Of a stretch of DNA of 64,000 nucleotides, positions 44,692 through 52,561 are shown one piece after another; within the stretch, counting starts at the first letter, position 1, and every line of letters starts with the position of its first letter. The stretch covers positions 744,001 to 808,000 of the forward strand of contig NZ_JAGIAS010000003.1 in NCBI RefSeq assembly GCF_017744695.1. The letters run 5' to 3'. This DNA is from Dyadobacter sp. (GTDB lineage Bacteria; Bacteroidota; Bacteroidia; Cytophagales; Spirosomataceae). A program made the translations under genes and the position numbers. Under the pieces are notes generated by a model. The model saw only the letters and a program-made list of their open reading frames with translations, was not told the origin of the DNA and did not search any database.

Positions 44692-45516
44692 TTGGAAAAC
44701 ATAACACTCGACCGGTGCTGTATCCACACCATTACAACCAAGCCCTGGGGACTTTCGGAGGCGGTGGAAAACTACGCTGCCGCCGGCGTAAAAGGCATTA
44801 GCGTCTGGCAGAATGCGACGGAAGGGATCGGGCCGCACCGCGCGGGTGAGGTCATCCGCGCTGCCGGGTTGGAAATTGTCTCTTACGTACGCGGCGGTTT
44901 TTTCCCGCATACGAGCAGCGCCGGGCGCGCGCAGGCGATCGATCATAACCGCAAGCTCCTCGGAGAAGCCGCAGCTTTGGGAGCGCCCATGATCGTACTG
45001 GTGTGCGGCGCTTCTCCTGATCAGCCGCTGGAAACGTCGCGCAACCAGATCCGCGAAGGCATTGCTGCCATTTTGCCGCTGGCAGAGAAACTGGGTGTCA
45101 AACTCGCGATCGAGCCATTGCACCCGATGTACGCCGCCGATCGCTCAGCCATTAACACCATGGCGCAAGCCAATGATATGGCAGAATATTTCAAGTCACC
45201 TTTCGTCGGAGTGGCGGTGGATGTCTACCATTTGTGGTGGGACGCCGACCTCGAAAGAGAGATCGCACGCTGCGGGGCGAATGGCAACCTGCTCGCCTAC
45301 CACGTCTGCGACTGGAAAGTAAATACCATCGACTTTTTGAATGACCGCGGCTTAATGGGTGAAGGATGTATTGATTTGAAAAAGATCCGGGGCTGGGTGG
45401 AAGCTACGGGTTTCAACGGCTTTTGTGAAGTGGAGATTTTCTCGAACATCCATTGGGCAAAAGACCAGCATTTGTTCCTCAGCGAGATAACCGAATCGTT
45501 TGTCAGAACGGTGTAA
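44692..45516 (+). CDS. Sugar phosphate isomerase/epimerase-like TIM-barrel protein
   Basis: I start at the TTG (44692, encoding MENITLDRCCIHTITTKPWG), where homologs begin. The open frame extends to a GTG at 44614 that lies in the loop of an inverted repeat. The ~274-residue protein is an AP_endonuc_2/xylose-isomerase-like barrel: SVWQNATEGIG, VLVCGASPD, LAIEPLHPMYAADRS (metal-binding E), VGVAVDVYHLWWDADL (D, H) and GFCEVEIFS (E). It probably acts on a keto- or aldo-sugar made by the neighbouring oxidoreductases. Confidence 0.85.
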   Translation: MENITLDRCCIHTITTKPWGLSEAVENYAAAGVKGISVWQNATEGIGPHRAGEVIRAAGLEIVSYVRGGFFPHTSSAGRAQAIDHNRKLLGEAAALGAPMIVLVCGASPDQPLETSRNQIREGIAAILPLAEKLGVKLAIEPLHPMYAADRSAINTMAQANDMAEYFKSPFVGVAVDVYHLWWDADLEREIARCGANGNLLAYHVCDWKVNTIDFLNDRGLMGEGCIDLKKIRGWVEATGFNGFCEVEIFSNIHWAKDQHLFLSEITESFVRTV

Positions 45517-45521
45517 TCGCA

Positions 45522-45650
45522 AATGGAGCTAAGCTCTTGCTTCGTGCAAATTATTCGCAGGCCTCTGGCCGGCATCAGTAAGCGTAACGTAAATCAAGTC
45601 GGCCGGAGGCCTCCAACATAGCGGGCACGAAGCAGGAGCTTCGCGCCATT
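45522..45650. repeat. Nested inverted repeat between isomerase and oxidoreductase genes
   Basis: The outer arms 45522-45547 and 45625-45650 pair over 26 positions with three mismatches (GCACGAAGCAGGAGCTTCGC-like). An inner pair at 45560-45571 and 45600-45611 (GGCCTCTGGCCG type, one mismatch) nests inside. The whole gap between the genes is this element. It could fold in the mRNA and alter expression between the two genes. Confidence 0.8.
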
Positions 45651-45664
45651 AAACAAAAACAACA

Positions 45665-46810
45665 ATGACAACACATACCATTGGCATTATCATGAACGGC
45701 GTAACCGGCCGTATGGGTACCAACCAGCACTTGCTGCGTTCAATCAAAGCCATTATCGAGCAAGGCGGTGTAAAAATCTCTTCCGACGAAGTGATCATGC
45801 CCGACCCGATCCTGGTAGGGCGCAACGAGGCTAAGCTGCAAGCGCTTTGCAAGCAATCGGGTGTGCAGAAATATACCACCGACCTGGATTCGGTGATGTC
45901 CGATCCGCATTACCAGATCTATTTCGATGCGCAGGTAACCGGTCGCCGTGCAGCAGCTGTAAAAAAGGCTATCAAGGCCGGAAAACATATTTATTGTGAA
46001 AAACCGACCGGTACCACTACCGAAGAGGCATTGGAGTTGTATGAACTGGCCACCAAAGCCGGTTTGAAAAATGGTGTGGTGCAGGACAAACTCTGGCTTC
46101 CGGGCATGGTAAAGCTGAAAAGACTGATGGAAGCCGGTTTCTTCGGAAAGATTCTTTCGGTACGCGGCGAGTTTGGTTACTGGGTATTTGAAGGAACCAG
46201 CATTCCGGCGCAGCGCCCTTCATGGAACTACCGCAAGGAAGACGATGGCGGTATCATCGTGGATATGCTCTGTCACTGGCGCTACGTGCTGGATAATCTG
46301 TTTGGAAATGTAAAAGCCGTTTCCTGCCTGGGCGCCACACACATTCCCGAGCGCGTAGACGAGAATGGCAATACCTATAAATGTACTGCCGACGATGCCT
46401 GCTATGCTACATTCGAACTGGAAGGTGATGTAATCGCGCATTTCAACTCATCGTGGACGGTACGTGTGCGCCGCGACGACCTGCTCACATTGCAAGTGGA
46501 CGGCACACATGGCTCGGCTGTGGCCGGTCTGCGTGATTGCTACATCCAGCATTACGGCAATACACCTAAACCTGTTTGGAACCCCGACATCGCTCAACCG
46601 ATCCCGTTCTTCGACGGCTGGTCGAAAGTGCCTGAGCAGGAGATTTACGACAATGCATTCAAAGCGCAATGGGAGCTTTTCCTCAAACATATTGTAAAAG
46701 ACGAGCCATTCCCCTGGGATTTGAAAGCAGGAGCGCGCGGTGTGCAGTTGGCCGAAAAAGGTCTTGAAAGCTGGGAAAAACGCCAATGGGTTGACGTACA
46801 AGAACTATGA
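45665..46810 (+). CDS. Gfo/Idh/MocA-family oxidoreductase
   Basis: This 381-residue NAD(P)-dependent sugar dehydrogenase has the N-terminal dinucleotide loop MNGVTGRMG (11-19) and the family CEKPTG motif with catalytic lysine (about 119-124). The middle DDGGIIVDMLCHWRYVLDNLFG carries the substrate aspartate and histidine. There is no signal peptide. The stop overlaps the SDR start by 4 nt (ATGA), showing translational coupling. In the pathway it likely oxidises a ring hydroxyl of a sugar or uronate; the substrate is unknown. Confidence 0.9.
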   Translation: MTTHTIGIIMNGVTGRMGTNQHLLRSIKAIIEQGGVKISSDEVIMPDPILVGRNEAKLQALCKQSGVQKYTTDLDSVMSDPHYQIYFDAQVTGRRAAAVKKAIKAGKHIYCEKPTGTTTEEALELYELATKAGLKNGVVQDKLWLPGMVKLKRLMEAGFFGKILSVRGEFGYWVFEGTSIPAQRPSWNYRKEDDGGIIVDMLCHWRYVLDNLFGNVKAVSCLGATHIPERVDENGNTYKCTADDACYATFELEGDVIAHFNSSWTVRVRRDDLLTLQVDGTHGSAVAGLRDCYIQHYGNTPKPVWNPDIAQPIPFFDGWSKVPEQEIYDNAFKAQWELFLKHIVKDEPFPWDLKAGARGVQLAEKGLESWEKRQWVDVQEL

Positions 46811-47577
46811 AAAAGACCGCATTAATCACCGGCGGAAGCCGGGGTATCGGTTTTGGCATTGCCAAAGCCCTTGCCAAAGAAGGATATAACCTGGCCATCA
46901 ATGGCGTTCGCGACGAAGCGGGCGCTGCTGATGCGCTCAACGAATTGCGCGAACTGGGCGCAGAAGTAGCCTATTGCCAGGGAAGCATCGCCAGCGCGAC
47001 CGACCGGAAAGCCATTATCGAAAAGGCCTATTCTGTTTTCGGGCAGATCAACCTGCTCGTCAATAATGCAGGTATAGCGCCGCGTGTGAGGCTCGACATT
47101 CTCGAAACCACCGTCGAGAATTACCAGGAAGTAATGACGACCAACCTCGAAGGCCCATTCTTTTTTACCCAGGCCATCGGCAAACGCATGGCGGCGGCCA
47201 AGCAGGACAACCATGCATTTGAAGCAGCGATCATTTTCGTAACATCCATTTCTGCCACAGTAGCCTCGATCAATCGTGGAGAATATTGTATTTCAAAAGC
47301 CGGGCTCGCCATGACCAACCTGCTTTTTGCTGTGAGAATGGCTGAGTACAATATCCCGGTTTATGAAATCCGTCCGGGTATTATTTCCACCGACATGACT
47401 TCCAAGGTACAGGAGAAATACGATAACCTGTTCCAGAGCGGCATTGCATTGCAACCCCGTTGGGGCACGCCCGAGGACGTGGGCAAAGCCGTTGCGTCAT
47501 TAACCAGAGGTGATTTCCCCTACTCCACCGGCCAGGTGATCGGCGTGGACGGCGGGATGCTGATTGACAGGCTGTAA
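46807..47577 (+). CDS. Short-chain dehydrogenase/reductase (FabG-like)
   Basis: This 256-residue protein is a classical SDR: TGGSRGIGFGIA (8-19) NAD(P) loop, NNAG (about 88-91), catalytic serine in VTSISA, YCISK (Y-x3-K), then IRPGIISTDMT. It has the usual length and the C-terminal GQVIGVDGGM. It is coupled to the Gfo/Idh gene, so the two redox enzymes probably act in succession on one carbohydrate rather than in fatty acid synthesis. It is followed by the GTCA/TGAC array. Confidence 0.92.
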   Translation: MKKTALITGGSRGIGFGIAKALAKEGYNLAINGVRDEAGAADALNELRELGAEVAYCQGSIASATDRKAIIEKAYSVFGQINLLVNNAGIAPRVRLDILETTVENYQEVMTTNLEGPFFFTQAIGKRMAAAKQDNHAFEAAIIFVTSISATVASINRGEYCISKAGLAMTNLLFAVRMAEYNIPVYEIRPGIISTDMTSKVQEKYDNLFQSGIALQPRWGTPEDVGKAVASLTRGDFPYSTGQVIGVDGGMLIDRL

Positions 47578-47582
47578 GGTGG

Positions 47583-47737
47583 GTCAAGTATGTCAGGTAT
47601 GGTCAGGCGTAGTCACTGATAGTCAAGTATTGTCAAGAAATTGTCAGGGGTTGTTAGAAAGAATATGTATTTCTCAAGTGACTACACTTGACCACACTTG
47701 ACAATACCTGACAATAAATGACTACACCTGACTTGAC
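47583..47737. repeat. Phased GTCA/TGAC inverted array
   Basis: GTCA occurs at 47583, 47592, 47602, 47612, 47622, 47632 and 47643. TGAC, its reverse complement, occurs at 47679, 47689, 47699, 47709, 47719, 47729 and 47734. Spacing is almost always 10 nt, one DNA helical turn. The two halves fold back on each other imperfectly around an AGAAA...TTTCT centre (about 47656-47674). No gene, no conserved spacer and no CRISPR structure is present. A shorter relative occurs at 30279-30343. Confidence 0.85.
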
Positions 47738-47826
47738 AATTCAGCGGTAAAAAAAGAATTGATTGACATTTATATTAACCCCAAGCCGACGGCTGACAGC
47801 CGAAAGCCGAAGTAAAACCTAACCCT

Positions 47827-49071
47827 ATGTCAACAACAACCAATAATCCCCAACCTTCGCTGCTTTCGCAGTTGTTGCAAATACCTGTAATAGTGGCTGC
47901 ATTGGGCTACCTGGTCGACATGTACGACCTTTTTTTGTTCAGTGTGGTGCGGGTGCCGAGTCTGAAAGCGCTGAACGTCGCTGACGATCAGTTGCTGACC
48001 GAAGGCATCAGTTTATTGAATTACCAAATGGCTGGAATGCTGATCGGCGGCGTGTTGTGGGGAGTGATTGCGGATAAAAGGGGCCGGCTTTCCGTTCTTT
48101 TCGGGTCGATTATCATGTATTCACTGGCCAACATTGGCAACGGCTTTGTCACATCGCTTGATCAGTACGCCCTTCTTCGCTTTATTGCGGGTGTAGGGCT
48201 GGCAGGTGAGCTCGGAGCCGGTATTACCTTGGTAACAGAGGTATTACCCAAAGAGATACGCGGATATGGCACCACATTGGTGGCTACCCTCGGGGTTTTG
48301 GGGGCGATTTTAGCTTACTTCGTCGCCGATTTATTTGCGTGGCGCATCTCTTATTTTGTAGGAGGCGGAATGGGTTTGCTACTTTTGGTATTGCGTTTCA
48401 ATGTATTTGAATCGGGCATGTTCAAACATGCAAAGGAACGCTCGGTGGACCGCGGAAATATTTTCATGATCCTCACCAACGGGAAACGCCTCGGCAAATA
48501 CCTGATGGCGATCCTTGTCGGTCTGCCGATCTGGTTCGTAGTGGGAATTCTCATAACCTTTTCGCCCGAATTCGGGGCGGCTAAAGGCATTGAGGGTATC
48601 AACGCAGGCAAGGCGGTGATGCTGGCTTTTTCAGGGCAGGTTGGCGGAGATATCGTCAGTGGTTTACTCAGCCAGTATATGCGCAGCAGGAAAAAAGTGA
48701 TCAGGCTGTTTATCATGCTATCGCTTGCAATGGTAATCGGGTATTTGCTTATTCCGATGCAAGATTTGTTCTCCTTCTACTTGATTTGTACCTTGCTCGG
48801 GTTCTGCAATGGTTATTGGACATTATTTATTACCATTGCGGCAGAATTGTTTGGTACAAACCTGCGCGCAACCGTCGCAACGACGGTGCCCAATTTCGTA
48901 CGCGGTGCGACTATCCCGCTGGCGGCATTGTTTGTGAGTTTCAAACCTGACCTCGGAGTGATCCAGGCCGGGCTGGCAATAGGTATAGCAACAGCCGTAG
49001 TGGCGTTGATAGCCTTATATTTCCTGGAAGAGACATTTACAAAGGATATGGACTTTGTAGAAAAAGAATAG
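47827..49071 (+). CDS. MFS transporter (sugar/metabolite:H+ type)
   Basis: The 414-residue protein has 12 predicted membrane helices, the MFS loop motif GVIADKRGRLSVLFGS between helices 2 and 3, and RFIAGVGLAGELGAGITLVTEVLPKEIRG (helices 4-5), as in the sugar porter and AAHS groups. It lacks a fused domain. It closes the AraC-GH88-isomerase-oxidoreductase cluster and may import the sugar or uronate the cluster degrades. The gap from the SDR holds the repeat array and no clear promoter box. Confidence 0.85.
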   Translation: MSTTTNNPQPSLLSQLLQIPVIVAALGYLVDMYDLFLFSVVRVPSLKALNVADDQLLTEGISLLNYQMAGMLIGGVLWGVIADKRGRLSVLFGSIIMYSLANIGNGFVTSLDQYALLRFIAGVGLAGELGAGITLVTEVLPKEIRGYGTTLVATLGVLGAILAYFVADLFAWRISYFVGGGMGLLLLVLRFNVFESGMFKHAKERSVDRGNIFMILTNGKRLGKYLMAILVGLPIWFVVGILITFSPEFGAAKGIEGINAGKAVMLAFSGQVGGDIVSGLLSQYMRSRKKVIRLFIMLSLAMVIGYLLIPMQDLFSFYLICTLLGFCNGYWTLFITIAAELFGTNLRATVATTVPNFVRGATIPLAALFVSFKPDLGVIQAGLAIGIATAVVALIALYFLEETFTKDMDFVEKE

Positions 49072-49096
49072 TTTCGGTTTTAGTTTTAGTTAAAAG

Positions 49097-49128
49097 CGGC
49101 CCCCACAGATGGAGGGCCGTTTTTTTTT
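49097..49128 (+). terminator. Terminator after the MFS gene
   Basis: CGGCCC (49097-49102) pairs with GGGCCG (49114-49119), followed by a run of at least eight T residues. Confidence 0.75.
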
Positions 49129-49303
49129 AACAGTTATTAACACTTTCCCAAGCAACACTCCTGTCCTGCCTTACGTCTCTTGGTTACATTTTTGAAAAAT
49201 AGCCATGAGATACCGTTCAATTGCTTATGCTGGGAATCAACCACTTGTCCCACCCGAAATTCCGCTCGTGTACTTTGATTCACATCGTACGCGAGCATGC
49301 TTT

Positions 49304-49311
49304 TACCTTTG
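49304..49311 (+). promoter_or_regulatory. Promoter -7 box (TACCTTTG) for the small secreted protein
   Basis: TACCTTTG matches TAnnTTTG, 50 nt before the ATG at 49362. The rest of the gap from 49129 shows nothing convincing. Confidence 0.5.
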
Positions 49312-49361
49312 TCGTGTTCTGGAAATAGAACAAAATTTATAGCCATAAAAATAAAACAGCC

Positions 49362-49742
49362 ATGAAAACAACAGTTAAAACCTTCATCTGCGCGTTTGCG
49401 CTCTTAGCCGCTTCTTTCACAGCCCAGGCGGGAGACAAAGAAGCCAAAAAAGCTTCCACTTTCGGAACAGGCATTTACGCCACCAAAACCGGTAAAATCA
49501 ATGTCCTCGTCGACAAAGGCGCCACCGATTCAAAAACAACATTACTGCTCAGAGATGCCGAAGGAGTCGTGGTGTACCGTGAGACCGTTTCGAAAGACCA
49601 CAAAAAATTCGGACGTACCCTGAATCTCGATGCCATGGAGCCCGGCAAATACAAGCTGGAAATTATCAGCGGCAATGAAGTTCAAGCCAAAACGTTCGAA
49701 CTGGCCGACCAAAAAGTAGAACGTATCCTAACAGTTAATTAA
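49362..49742 (+). CDS. Small secreted protein with a sorting-domain-like Ig fold
   Basis: The 126-residue protein has a signal peptide (1-23, ending AQA/G). Its mature part reads like a single beta-sandwich: INVLVDKGATDSKTTLLLRD, GVVVYRETVSKDHKKFGRTL, LDAMEPGKYKLEIISG, AKTFELADQKVERILTV. The ordering (G-x-VVY, then L-x-L-x2-M-x-PG-x-Y-x-L-x-I) resembles type IX sorting domains, but no cargo domain precedes it. I cannot name a family. Strong promoter and terminator suggest it is well expressed. Confidence 0.7.
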   Translation: MKTTVKTFICAFALLAASFTAQAGDKEAKKASTFGTGIYATKTGKINVLVDKGATDSKTTLLLRDAEGVVVYRETVSKDHKKFGRTLNLDAMEPGKYKLEIISGNEVQAKTFELADQKVERILTVN

Positions 49743-49765
49743 GGTTCAAATACATAAGTATCCGG

Positions 49766-49803
49766 AGCGGCGCCTCCCCAATGCGGGAGGTGCCGCTTTT
49801 TTT
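49766..49803 (+). terminator. Strong terminator after the small secreted protein
   Basis: Arms 49766-49778 and 49785-49797 pair over 13 positions with one G-T mismatch (AGCGGCGCCTCCC). Seven T residues follow. Confidence 0.85.
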
Positions 49804-49916
49804 GTATCCAAAATAATTATCCAGTTACCTTTTTCAGAATCGGCGTATCAATAGAAAGTCCAAAAACCGAAAGTTCACTTTTTAGTAGAACTTTTATTAA
49901 ATTGTAGTGTCGGCCG

Positions 49917-50258
49917 ATGCATATCGAAGGTAAGAGGAAGCTTACGCAGCTTAAAAAGAAAAATCTTGGTAATAAGCGTTTAATACAGGCTGTTGATCAA
50001 TTGATCGACGACCTGGGGGGAGACGCAATAACATCTGTTGATGAACTACTGAAAATCAGAAAAGACGCAGACCGGGTTCACAGCAAAGGGTTATACTTCT
50101 TCAACTTACATGTCCACAGAACCCTGATTTTTATACATATTGGAAGAAATCGGGCTGAGGTTTTATGGGCTGGGACACACGAAGAGTATGTAAGGACTTT
50201 CAAAAACAACACAAACACGATAGAAAAATGGTTCAGGGCAAACACCACTTCGAATTAA
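49917..50258 (+). CDS. HigB-like toxin (RelE superfamily)
   Basis: This 113-residue basic protein is similar to HigB-type mRNA interferases: a helical, lysine-rich N-terminus (GKRKLTQLKKKN), then beta strands with GLYFFNLHVHRTLIFIHIG and the closing VLWAGTHEEYVRTF, a common HigB ending. It would cleave mRNA on the ribosome. The toxin gene comes first and overlaps the antitoxin by 31 nt, the gene order typical of higBA. Lower similarity in the middle keeps the call tentative. Confidence 0.7.
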   Translation: MHIEGKRKLTQLKKKNLGNKRLIQAVDQLIDDLGGDAITSVDELLKIRKDADRVHSKGLYFFNLHVHRTLIFIHIGRNRAEVLWAGTHEEYVRTFKNNTNTIEKWFRANTTSN

Positions 50259-50905
50259 GCGAACCTAATATCAAAAAAATATTAGACGCAGGCCGGATTG
50301 AAACCGAACTTGAATGTGAACAGGTGACGCTAGCTAAACGGTATTTAACGCTACAAGAGGAAGATCAGCCGGATCTTGGCGTGACAATAGAAGCATTGAG
50401 TAACATGATAATAGAATTTGAGGCGAGATGTTGGTCAGATGAAAACCTGGTAAGTGATGCACAAATGGAAGAGAGCGAAGCCGCGGAAATTCAGGCTGAA
50501 AAGGAGTATGCATTCCTCTGGAAGCGAAATAAGCTGATTCTCGACAGACTTCAAGCTCTTTCGTTAAGACAAAAAGACCTTGCCCTTCTTTTAAACCACA
50601 GCAAATCGTACACCTCCGAATTGCTGAATGGCATCAGGCCGTTTTCCACCAATGATCTGAAGTTGATTCATTTACTATTCGAAATCCCGCTTAAAGATCT
50701 CATTATTAACATTCCCTCACAGGAAACTTTAAGCCGGTTGGAAACCGCGATAGCAAAAATTTCGTCAGTGAATCCAAAAGCCAGATTGCTGCAGGAAACG
50801 CTGGCGAACCGTCCGGTAGCAAAGGGGTTCCTGCCGGAAAACTGGGATGAGGAGGAAACAGAGCCGGAAGATCACGCCGTCGAGTTAACACTTTCAAATA
50901 AATGA
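50228..50905 (+). CDS. HigA-like antitoxin with HTH domain
   Basis: The start is the ATG at 50228 (MVQGKHHFELSEPNIKKIL); an earlier ATG at 50165 lies in toxin coding sequence. The 225-residue protein is long for a HigA. The first ~85 residues are acidic and helical. An XRE-type HTH (LSLRQKDLALLLNHSKSYTSELLNGIRPFSTNDL) lies at about 115-150, followed by an acidic tail rich in E/D. It should neutralise the upstream toxin and repress the operon. The extra N-terminal part may hold the toxin. Confidence 0.68.
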   Translation: MVQGKHHFELSEPNIKKILDAGRIETELECEQVTLAKRYLTLQEEDQPDLGVTIEALSNMIIEFEARCWSDENLVSDAQMEESEAAEIQAEKEYAFLWKRNKLILDRLQALSLRQKDLALLLNHSKSYTSELLNGIRPFSTNDLKLIHLLFEIPLKDLIINIPSQETLSRLETAIAKISSVNPKARLLQETLANRPVAKGFLPENWDEEETEPEDHAVELTLSNK

Positions 50906-50983
50906 GCTACAAAATTTCAAGGAGATCAAAGGCATAATGCACTTTTTGCCTTTTGAATATTCAACTGAAAATCACTCATCTAT

Positions 50984-52096
50984 ATGGATACCCGTCGAGA
51001 TTTCCTGCAAAAACTATCACTAGGCATCGGCGCAACAGCGTTGAGCGATTTACCTGTTTCGGCACGTGAGCTATATTCCGGCCCAAAAGCAGACAAGCAA
51101 TTGCGCGTCGCGCTGATGGGGCTGGGCAGCTATGCGACCCGCGTGGCCGAAGCGATGAAGGATTGCAAAATGGCAACGCTCGTCGGGGCAGTATCGGGCA
51201 CGCCTTCGAAGCTCGAAACCTGGAAGCAGAAATATAATATCCCGGAGAAAAATACCTACAACTACGAAACGGTAGGCAACATCAAGGACAATCCCGATAT
51301 CGACATTGTCTATGTTACCACGCCAAACTCCCTGCACCACAAGCATGTGCTGCAAATTGCCGCTGCGGGAAAACATGTGATCTGTGAAAAACCCGTTGCC
51401 GATAATGCAAAGCAAACGCGGGAGATGATCGCCGCTTGCAAAAAGGCCGGTGTGAAGTTTTACATTGGCTATCGGATGCACTTCGAGCCGCACACGCGTG
51501 AGCTTATACGTATGCGCGAGGCCGGTGAACTGGGCAAGATCATGCATGTGAACAACTATATGGGTTTCAAATCCGGCGACCCGAACCAATGGCGACTGAA
51601 AAAAGCCCTCGCAGGCGGTGGGGCGATGATGGACGTAGGTATTTATGCACTCAACGGCGCCCGCTACGCGACGGGCGAAGAGCCTGTATGGGTTACGGCG
51701 CAGGAAACCAAAACCGATCCGGTCAAGTTCAAAGAAGTCGACGAAACGATTATGTTCCAACTCGGCTTCCCCAGCGGCATCGTGGCCAGTTGCGGCACCA
51801 CTTATGCATTCAATAACTATGAAAGGTTGTACGTCGTCGGAGAAAAGGGATTTGTGGAGCTAAGCCCTGCATTCGGTTACGGTCCTATCAAAGGCCGCAC
51901 CCACCTCGGCCCGATGAACCAGCCTGTCGTCACACACCAAACGCTTCAAATGGATGGTATTGCCGACATTATTCTCAACAACAAACCCGATCCGAACGTG
52001 AGTGGCGAAGAAGGCTTGAAAGATATGATCGTCGTGGATGCCGTCTATGAATCCATTCGCAAAGGCGGAGCTAAAATTATGCTGGCTGGAAAATAA
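50984..52096 (+). CDS. Exported Gfo/Idh/MocA oxidoreductase (Tat-type signal)
   Basis: This 370-residue protein starts MDTRRDFLQKLSLGIGATAL, a twin-arginine signal (RRDFLQK), so it is likely folded with NAD(P) and exported. The Rossmann loop is LMGLGSYATRVA (about 44-55). CEKPVAD follows with the catalytic lysine, then GGGAMMDVGIYALNGARYATG. It resembles the glucose-fructose oxidoreductase type, which keeps its cofactor in the periplasm. It is separated by 5 nt from the phosphatase gene. Confidence 0.88.
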   Translation: MDTRRDFLQKLSLGIGATALSDLPVSARELYSGPKADKQLRVALMGLGSYATRVAEAMKDCKMATLVGAVSGTPSKLETWKQKYNIPEKNTYNYETVGNIKDNPDIDIVYVTTPNSLHHKHVLQIAAAGKHVICEKPVADNAKQTREMIAACKKAGVKFYIGYRMHFEPHTRELIRMREAGELGKIMHVNNYMGFKSGDPNQWRLKKALAGGGAMMDVGIYALNGARYATGEEPVWVTAQETKTDPVKFKEVDETIMFQLGFPSGIVASCGTTYAFNNYERLYVVGEKGFVELSPAFGYGPIKGRTHLGPMNQPVVTHQTLQMDGIADIILNNKPDPNVSGEEGLKDMIVVDAVYESIRKGGAKIMLAGK

Positions 52097-52101
52097 TAGG
52101 T

Positions 52102-52443
52102 ATGCATCGTCCCAACATTCTGGTCATTTGCGGCAAGAATAAGCGCCGCAGCCGTACGGCCGAATATATCTTTAAAAACGACCAACGCTTCAATATCCGG
52201 TCAGCCGGATTGAGCCCTCAGAGCAACCGGAAAATCTCTGAGGGCGACCTCAATTGGGCCGACATTACGCTGGTAATGGAAGGCGATCACAAATCCAAGA
52301 TCCGGAAACTGTATGCTCATCTGGATTTGCCGCCCATTCAAGTGCTCGATATTCCGGATGAATACGAGTTTATGGATGAAGAGTTGATTGAAATCCTCAC
52401 AACGAAAATCAATAGTCTGCGGGAAACGCATTTAGAGATCTGA
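52102..52443 (+). CDS. Low-molecular-weight tyrosine phosphatase-like protein (COG4551)
   Basis: This 113-residue protein has the C-x5-R-S phosphate loop CGKNKRRSR (10-18) and a downstream acid region DIPDEYEFMD that would supply the general-acid aspartate. It is shorter than classical LMW-PTPs (~150 residues). It is probably co-transcribed with the exported oxidoreductase, though no shared pathway is known. Predicted substrates cannot be named. Confidence 0.78.
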   Translation: MHRPNILVICGKNKRRSRTAEYIFKNDQRFNIRSAGLSPQSNRKISEGDLNWADITLVMEGDHKSKIRKLYAHLDLPPIQVLDIPDEYEFMDEELIEILTTKINSLRETHLEI

Positions 52444-52561
52444 GGTAATGGAGTCGCGCGACCTACAATAGCCCCGGTTCACCAAAAAACAGTAAAGCAG
52501 CCCCCTATCCCGACTTTAATAAACTGACCCGGGTCGAATCAATACCAGGTCCGATTTTACT

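Noticed and set aside
47583..47737. CRISPR array
   Set aside because: The repeat unit is only ~4 conserved bases with a 10-nt period, the second half is inverted, and no cas genes are nearby.
49137..49346. 69-codon minus-strand frame between the MFS gene and the small secreted protein
   Set aside because: It lies across the promoter region of the secreted protein and shows no conserved pattern; weak support only.
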